This document shows, piece after piece, positions 41,686-45,839 of a DNA stretch of 45,839 nt (its first letter is position 1; every line of letters begins with the position of its first letter). Under the pieces are notes generated by a model. The model was not told where the DNA came from. It saw nothing but the letters and a program-made list of their open reading frames with translations, and searched no databases. Source of the DNA: a virus; IMG/VR virus record IMGVR_UViG_3300005607_000019, positions 1-45,839 of that record; one strand, given 5' to 3'. The position numbers and the translations under genes were made by a program.

Positions 41686-42125
41686 GTTTTCTCCGGGAAG
41701 TTGTCTACAACGTATTTCGCAAAGGTCTGGTTGTTCAGAGCGAAGGGCCGACGGCTGGACACAGTGTCGACGGCTTCTCGGCCCGAACACCCGGTCAGCA
41801 TGCACAGGGCCATCGCGCTGACGATGCCGCTGCGGTTCTGGCCCGCTTCGCAGGTGACCAGCACGTTGCGACCCGCCAGGATGTGTTCAACCACGAGCTC
41901 GGCGGCCGCTCGCCAGGTGTCGATGAACCGAGCCAGGCGATGGGGCCGAGCATCGTCGTCGCCAGGAGCTTTGATGACGACGAGGCCGGGGTAGCACGTC
42001 GCATCTTGCCATGTTCCGGCACAGAGGACTAGGACGTCTACCCCGGCGTTTTTCAGGCCGTCACCCGGGGGTGGCCTGCCACCCTGGAAGAGGTGGTCGT
42101 GGATCTTGTGAGCAGTGTATGACAC
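41682..42125 (-). CDS. Dual-specificity phosphatase-like protein
   Basis: A 147-aa cysteine-based phosphatase. The P-loop is VTCEAGQNRSG with Cys92 and Arg98 (CX5R) followed by a helix; the usual His before Cys is Thr91. The acidic run APGDDD at 53-58 fits the general-acid loop. HDHLFQGGRPPPGDGL at the N-terminus and LVVEHILAGRNVLV match the DSP fold. Length is typical for a minimal catalytic domain. Target may be phosphoprotein, phosphoinositide, RNA 5'-end, or a phosphorylated sugar or ADP-ribose; the macro domain overlapping by 4 nt suggests the last. The loss of the His may lower activity. Confidence 0.82.
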   Translation of the reverse strand: MSYTAHKIHDHLFQGGRPPPGDGLKNAGVDVLVLCAGTWQDATCYPGLVVIKAPGDDDARPHRLARFIDTWRAAAELVVEHILAGRNVLVTCEAGQNRSGIVSAMALCMLTGCSGREAVDTVSSRRPFALNNQTFAKYVVDNFPEKT

Positions 42126-42142
42126 CGTTATATTCTACACCG
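42126..42142 (-). promoter_or_regulatory. AT-rich gap upstream of the phosphatase gene
   Basis: The 17-nt gap between the nicotinamide phosphoribosyltransferase stop and the phosphatase start reads GTAGAATATAAC on the minus strand, the most AT-rich spot of the region. It could hold a phage-type -10 element for a transcript starting almost at the ATG, but no SD is present and no -35 is seen. Weak. Confidence 0.2.
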
Positions 42143-43585
42143 TCAGATGGCGGTGCGAGCCCGGACTTCCTTCAGGGTGGTGTGGTACGTGATTTCGCCA
42201 CGATCGTAGTAGGTCACCAGCACTGAATCCGGGTGCTGGTCGACGCCGTCGTCGAGGACCACGGTGCGGTACCCATTGCCGTACTTGATGAGATCGAGCC
42301 GGCCTTCCTTCGAGCGCTTGCCACGGTCGGTGATGGGCGACTTCGACACCTTCCGGCCCTTGCCCCCGACGATGGCGTAGCACAGCTTGAAAGCGTGCTT
42401 CTGGGTGTCACGGTTGAAGTCCATCAGCAGTCCGCCGCCCGAGCCAAAGGCCAGGTTCGACGCGCTCCAACCGTGGTCGGTGACAGCGGCGAGGATCGAC
42501 TTCATGCTGCGGCGGTTGATACCGTCGCCCCAGATCATGCGGAAGTACGGCGGCAGGACCTTGTAGCCCTTGCCGTTCTTCGTGACCTCGCCCTCGGGCA
42601 AGCACTCTTCGAAGATCCTGAAGAGCTTCAGCAACGTGTCGATCGGGTCGCCCGAGTCGGGGCGGACGACCAGGGTGCCGCCGCTGTTCTTGACGAGGAG
42701 CCGGACGTCGTCCTCGCACACCATCCGGGTGAACCGGAAGATGTCCCAGGAGTCTCCGACGCAGGCCGCGAGTTTCGGGATGCCTGGCGGCAGCTGGCGT
42801 TCAACGAGGGTCTTGGTCACCCAGCGGATGACCGTCTGTTTCTCGTTCTCCTCGCCGAAGATCGTCATCGTCGAGTGCTCGGTCGCGGGGATGCTGAAGC
42901 CCGACATCTCCTCGTCGTAGTAGTGGTTGGCCATCATGACGCCAGCCAAAGTGTCACTGCCCAGGAAACCCGCGGCCAGGTGGGCTGCACCACCGAGCAT
43001 TGCCTGCTCACGGCAGGTGACGCCGCGGCTGCCGAAGTCGTGGTGCTTGAAGACGATCTCCTCCGGCGTGTCGCTGGTCTTGTCGAGGTAGTGCTTCCAG
43101 ACCTTCATGACCTCGCGGCTGCCGATGATGACGTCGCTGGGGTACCAAAGGCGTGACAACTCCGTCTCCAGCCAGTTGGTGACCCAAGCGATCTTGGGAT
43201 CGCGTGGCGACCGGACGACGATGATGACGTTGCTGATGGGGACGATGAGGCCCTCCGGGATCGCCCGGATGGTGACGGGGATGTACCCGTACTTCTCCTT
43301 CATGTACCGCCAGCCCTCAAGGTTGAAGGGCTCACCGTGCTTCTCGGCGAAGGAGGCCATGCGGTCGATTGCCTCGTCGGTGAGGGGCTCGGCCAGGTAC
43401 CGGTGGATGAAGTACTGGAGCGCGAACAGCGAACACTCGGTGAACTCGCCGCCACGAGCTTCGAAGTAGCTCTCCATGTACTCCATGTCGTCGGGGTACA
43501 GGAGGAAGTGGCTCAGCTTGTAGCTGTCAGTGTCGATGATGTTGTCGAGGTTGAGGATTGTCTTCCTCTTGAATGCGGTTCTCAT
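42143..43585 (-). CDS. nadV: Nicotinamide phosphoribosyltransferase (NadV/NAMPT)
   Basis: A 480-aa enzyme that makes NMN from nicotinamide and PRPP. Family signatures: NIIDTDSYKLSHFLLYP, FKHHDFGSRGV (FGSRG at 184-188), GSDTLAG (D211), FSIPATEHSTM (H237, the phosphorylated His position), LVVRPDSGDP (R308 and D310), WGDGI and FGSGGGLLMDFNRDTQKHAF. Length fits NAMPT (about 490 aa). I chose the start at 43585 (MRTAFKRKT) because GGAGAG lies 7 nt upstream; an in-frame ATG at 43648 would add 21 non-conserved residues and overlap the upstream gene. The same SD block (CACGGAGAGTG) precedes the NadM-Nudix gene. Together they make NAD+ from nicotinamide. Confidence 0.95.
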   Translation of the reverse strand: MRTAFKRKTILNLDNIIDTDSYKLSHFLLYPDDMEYMESYFEARGGEFTECSLFALQYFIHRYLAEPLTDEAIDRMASFAEKHGEPFNLEGWRYMKEKYGYIPVTIRAIPEGLIVPISNVIIVVRSPRDPKIAWVTNWLETELSRLWYPSDVIIGSREVMKVWKHYLDKTSDTPEEIVFKHHDFGSRGVTCREQAMLGGAAHLAAGFLGSDTLAGVMMANHYYDEEMSGFSIPATEHSTMTIFGEENEKQTVIRWVTKTLVERQLPPGIPKLAACVGDSWDIFRFTRMVCEDDVRLLVKNSGGTLVVRPDSGDPIDTLLKLFRIFEECLPEGEVTKNGKGYKVLPPYFRMIWGDGINRRSMKSILAAVTDHGWSASNLAFGSGGGLLMDFNRDTQKHAFKLCYAIVGGKGRKVSKSPITDRGKRSKEGRLDLIKYGNGYRTVVLDDGVDQHPDSVLVTYYDRGEITYHTTLKEVRARTAI

Positions 43586-43644
43586 GATCACTCTCCGTGA
43601 TGTTGTGCCTCGCGGGCCTCTCTGGCTCGATCGGGGCGGGTAGG

Positions 43645-44703
43645 TCACATGTAGATCTGGAAGTTGTTCCCACGGGCACGGAAGTAGTCGATGATGTGCC
43701 AGTGGTCACTGAAGAACTTGTCCCGATTGTTGTCGATGTCCAGGATCGACATCCACCAGGCCTTGTCTGCATCGTCCTCGCCCTTCACCTCCGGCAGCGG
43801 ACCGGGAGGAAGGTTGAGGCAGAAGGCGTGTGTCACCACACGCCCTCGGAGGTCGCGTGACGGGTGACCGAAGACGTGGTTGTCGACGATCATCTCGTAC
43901 AGGTCACGCTGGGGGATCTTGATGGCCGTTTCCTCTTTGAGCTCACGGATGCAGCTCTTCTCAAGGGTTTCTTCCACATTGAGGTAGCCCCCGGGAAGCG
44001 CAACCTGGCCCTTCCCGTACTTGCCTCCGCGGCGGACAACAAGGATGTGGCCGCTGCACACGCAGACGGCATCGACGGTGATGAAATGGGGTGGAAAGCG
44101 CTTCGGCTCCAGCTTGGGCCCGCGGTTCTTCTCCTGCTCCTCCCACAGGAAGTGTTGCTCGTCGTGGAGCCGCTTGAACTCGTCGGTCTCCATCCATTTC
44201 ACGAGACGGTCGTAAACGGGGCCAGGCACGTAGTGCTTGATGCCGATCTTGTCCTGCGTGAACATCAGATCACGGATGTGTGTCGCATCGAGCATCGCCA
44301 GCTCGGGAGAGACTGGAGTCTCGACGTGGGGACCCCACTGCGGGAACAGCTTCAGGTAGAAGCTCGACGCGTCCTTCTTGTGGCCGAAGAGCTTGATGTC
44401 CTTGCTGTCGCCGGTGTGGTCCTTGATCGCCTTCTGGACGCCGCCGACCCAACGGAGGTTGTTGTAGTAGAAGTCCTCGAGGTACGCGAACCGGACACGC
44501 TTGCGCTCTTCCGGAGTGAGGCACTCGAGGATCATCTCGGCCCGCTCGGGACCGGAGAAGGGGTTACGGGTGTCGGGGGCTTGGTTGCAGCTGCCCACGC
44601 CGATCACCAACGTCTGCGCTTCCTTAAGCGCGAAACGCACCGCTTCAAGGTGCGCTAGGTGGAAGGGCTGGAAACGCCCGATGAAAACGCCAAACTCGTA
44701 CAT
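43645..44703 (-). CDS. nadM: Bifunctional NMN adenylyltransferase / Nudix hydrolase
   Basis: A 352-aa fusion. The N-terminal domain is an NMN adenylyltransferase of the NadM type: GRFQPFHLAH (9-18) is the nucleotide-binding loop and DATHIRDLMF (about 139-148) the ISSTxIR-like motif. The C-terminal Nudix domain has GGYLNVEETLEKSCIRELKE followed by ETAI, i.e. GX5EX7REUXEE with Ala replacing the late Gly. It converts NMN and ATP to NAD+ and hydrolyses ADP-ribose or a similar dinucleotide. Start at 44703 (MYEFGVFIG) with GGAGAG upstream; a longer frame to 44787 is not conserved. Similar fusions occur in Francisella-type bacteria and in phages. Confidence 0.94.
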   Translation of the reverse strand: MYEFGVFIGRFQPFHLAHLEAVRFALKEAQTLVIGVGSCNQAPDTRNPFSGPERAEMILECLTPEERKRVRFAYLEDFYYNNLRWVGGVQKAIKDHTGDSKDIKLFGHKKDASSFYLKLFPQWGPHVETPVSPELAMLDATHIRDLMFTQDKIGIKHYVPGPVYDRLVKWMETDEFKRLHDEQHFLWEEQEKNRGPKLEPKRFPPHFITVDAVCVCSGHILVVRRGGKYGKGQVALPGGYLNVEETLEKSCIRELKEETAIKIPQRDLYEMIVDNHVFGHPSRDLRGRVVTHAFCLNLPPGPLPEVKGEDDADKAWWMSILDIDNNRDKFFSDHWHIIDYFRARGNNFQIYM

Positions 44704-44829
44704 GACACTCTCCGTGTTGAGTACCAGCGACCCCTCTCTGGGATCATGGCTGGCGACGGTGTTCCCGTCTTGAGTAGTACGTATCACCTCTCACGCACTT
44801 GTTTCATCAGTGGGGCCTACTTACATGCC
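44704..44829. promoter_or_regulatory. Divergent intergenic region
   Basis: A 126-nt gap separates the leftward NAD genes from the rightward 164-aa gene. The GGAGAG SD of nadM lies at 44704-44716 on the minus strand. TTGAGTAGTACGTATCACC near 44770-44790 contains a word close to -35 (TTGAGT) on the + strand with GTATCA nearby, but neither strand shows a consensus promoter with correct spacing. It is nevertheless the obvious place for two divergent promoters. Confidence 0.35.
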
Positions 44830-45324
44830 ATGGGGAATTTGTCGCTCTTGCTGGAATACGTCAAGCTGGTCCTCGAAGCGGAGTCCCCGCCCATCCGAGA
44901 ACCCTTTGTCATCAGGGGCCCAATTAAGCCCATGAAGGGCGCCGCGGGTGCCTACGCCATCTACCGCGAGTTTCCGCTCGTTGTGCCGCCCGAGGCAATG
45001 GACGCCATGCGCGTGACGCCCGACGAGCTGACGGACGGAGTGCTTGATGGAGAGCACGAGATCATCGTTGATGTCGACGTCTATTACAAGAAAAGCAAGT
45101 TCAAGGGAAGCTACTTCCAGCCTCCCGATCCAGATGAATGGGAGCTTGAAGATTGGACCGTTGAGGGCATCAACGGTGTCGCTCTTTCCCCCGATGATGC
45201 CAAGGCACTCAAAGCCTACTTGGGTCGTTACCTGACCGACGATGAAATCGAGAAGATCCAGAACGCCTGGATGGAGCGGTACCGCGACGATGACGGCGAT
45301 CCCAGCTTTTATGATGACATCTGA
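44830..45324 (+). CDS. Acidic hypothetical protein (164 aa)
   Basis: A 164-aa acidic protein starting MGNLSLLLEYVKLVLEAESP. The central part has YAIYREFPLVVPPEAMDAMR, HEIIVDVDVYYKKSKFKGSY and PPDPDEWELEDWTVEGINGV; the C-terminus is LSPDDAKALKAYLGRYLTDD, EIEKIQNAWMERYRDDDGDP, SFYDDI. A helix-strand alternation with a strongly acidic tail is visible but no motif. The start at 44830 is chosen because the frame upstream is not protein-like; GTGGGG is a weak SD. It is transcribed away from nadM and converges on the next gene with 2 nt between stops. An antisense frame also exists but its composition is not protein-like. Acidic small phage proteins often act as inhibitors or DNA mimics; that is only a possibility here. 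Confidence 0.72.
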   Translation: MGNLSLLLEYVKLVLEAESPPIREPFVIRGPIKPMKGAAGAYAIYREFPLVVPPEAMDAMRVTPDELTDGVLDGEHEIIVDVDVYYKKSKFKGSYFQPPDPDEWELEDWTVEGINGVALSPDDAKALKAYLGRYLTDDEIEKIQNAWMERYRDDDGDPSFYDDI

Positions 45325-45337
45325 GATCAGATGATCT
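45324..45337. repeat. Inverted repeat at the convergent gene ends
   Basis: AGATCA-GA-TGATCT, a perfect 6+2+6 inverted repeat, overlaps both stop codons (TGA at 45322-45324, minus-strand TGA at 45327-45329). The loop is too short for a hairpin, so it is not a usual terminator; it may be a protein site or chance from GATC-rich sequence. Confidence 0.3.
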
Positions 45338-45839
45338 GAGCCATCCAAGGCTCCACATCCACAAGCCGTCCATTGGAAAACCAGTAGGACGGCTTGTCGA
45401 GCATCTCGGTCATGATGCGACGCAGGTCTCCATCCACTTCTGACCGATACGCTTCGCGCTGTGCCAGGCCGTAGGTCTGTTGCCGGACGTGATGTCGAGC
45501 GTTGGCAAGACCGAAGTCGGCGTAGTGGATGTGGAGGTTGTAGAGACGCTTGTCCTCGCCTTGCTCATCGCCCATGCCCTCGAGCCGGCCGCCGCCCAGG
45601 TCGTGCCAGCCACGCCCCCACAGTGGCGGGGTGCTCCAAAGGAAAGCATTGTCGTACTGCGGACACCTGACCGCGTACCGGCGCTGTGACAACAGGGGCC
45701 CCTTTGTGGGATCGTAGGGCGCTTCATTCTGGTGTTGGATGACGTTGATGCCCGTCAGGAACCTATACGGCTCCTTCGAAGCACGGAACTCATCCATGTA
45801 GAGCCGCAGGTCATGGTTGTGGACGGGACCGGGGACGAG
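45327..45839 (-). CDS. Partial hypothetical protein, possibly glycosyltransferase C-terminus
   Basis: The frame is open to the window edge, so the gene's start lies outside; 170 residues are visible (ATG at 45797 is probably internal, since HNHDLRLYMDEF runs through it). Segments are EPYRFLTGINVIQHQNEAPY, RCPQYDNAFLWSTPPLWGRG and YNLHIHYADFGLANARHHVR, ending MLDKPSYWFSNGRLVDVEPW. The aromatic/His-rich pattern (NLHIHYADF, W-G-x-G-W-H) recalls the distal part of some GT-A glycosyltransferases, but the donor-binding part is missing. The call is a guess; the ORF itself is well supported by its codons. Confidence 0.6.
   Translation of the reverse strand, partial: LVPGPVHNHDLRLYMDEFRASKEPYRFLTGINVIQHQNEAPYDPTKGPLLSQRRYAVRCPQYDNAFLWSTPPLWGRGWHDLGGGRLEGMGDEQGEDKRLYNLHIHYADFGLANARHHVRQQTYGLAQREAYRSEVDGDLRRIMTEMLDKPSYWFSNGRLVDVEPWMAQII

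Noticed and set aside
42233-43156. A 307-codon + strand frame opposite nadV
   Set aside because: It lies fully antisense to a clearly conserved NAMPT gene; its protein is low-complexity (Asp/Val/Ala/Arg), typical of a GC-rich shadow frame.
44821-45348. A 175-codon minus-strand frame opposite the acidic 164-aa gene
   Set aside because: It would be colinear with its neighbours, but it overlaps the partial gene's end and its sequence is a Gly/Leu/Val-rich mirror; the + strand product looks far more protein-like.

Overview
This window is part of the genome of a large tailed bacteriophage with a contractile (myovirus-type) tail. The evidence is a T4-like baseplate set (OB-fold spike protein, gp25-like wedge protein, gp6/baseplate-J-like wedge protein), very long beta-rich tail or fibre proteins, a gp55-like phage sigma factor, a T4 Rnl1-type RNA ligase, phage tRNAs and tightly packed genes with 1-4 nt overlaps. 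The DNA is GC-rich and uses the standard bacterial code, with TGA, TAA and TAG all used as stops. A GC-rich host is likely, but nothing here identifies it. No bacterial chromosomal gene, integrase, CRISPR array or insertion sequence was seen.

Layout. The left end (1-1610, + strand) carries the RNA ligase and a 59-residue ORF. It meets, with no gap, a minus-strand block that runs from 44703 down to 1611. In transcription order that block holds: (a) a nucleotide and RNA metabolism module at 44703-37657, with NMN adenylyltransferase-Nudix, nicotinamide phosphoribosyltransferase, a dual-specificity phosphatase, a macro domain, a papain/C39-like cysteine peptidase, an unknown 140-aa protein, a Pth2-like protein, a free tRNA-binding domain, a SpoT/MESH1-like HD hydrolase, two tRNAs and a Cys-rich PD-(D/E)XK nuclease; (b) two GT4-type glycosyltransferases, a membrane-anchored small protein and a sigma factor at 37607-33861; (c) the baseplate at 33853-28613; (d) large tail or fibre proteins at 28613-14109; and (e) an adhesin-like region at 14093-1611 made of duplicated gene families. 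At the right end an unknown + strand gene diverges from the NAD genes and converges on a minus-strand gene cut by the window edge.

How it may work together. The two NAD genes form a complete nicotinamide to NMN to NAD+ salvage route, the type known in phages to rebuild NAD+ depleted by bacterial defences. The macro domain and phosphatase next to them could handle ADP-ribose products. The SpoT/MESH1-like enzyme, tRNA-binding domain, Pth2-like protein, tRNAs and RNA ligase all act on alarmones or tRNA. The segment from 38.5 to 44.7 kb (plus the RNA ligase) therefore reads as a possible integrated counter-defence or host-takeover module covering NAD+, ADP-ribose, alarmones and tRNA. The individual families are recognisable; their cooperation is inference. 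The other notable region is the 1.6-16.8 kb fibre locus, where receptor-binding-type genes have expanded by tandem duplication (a family of three, a family of two, a pair of small proteins and two fibres sharing modules).
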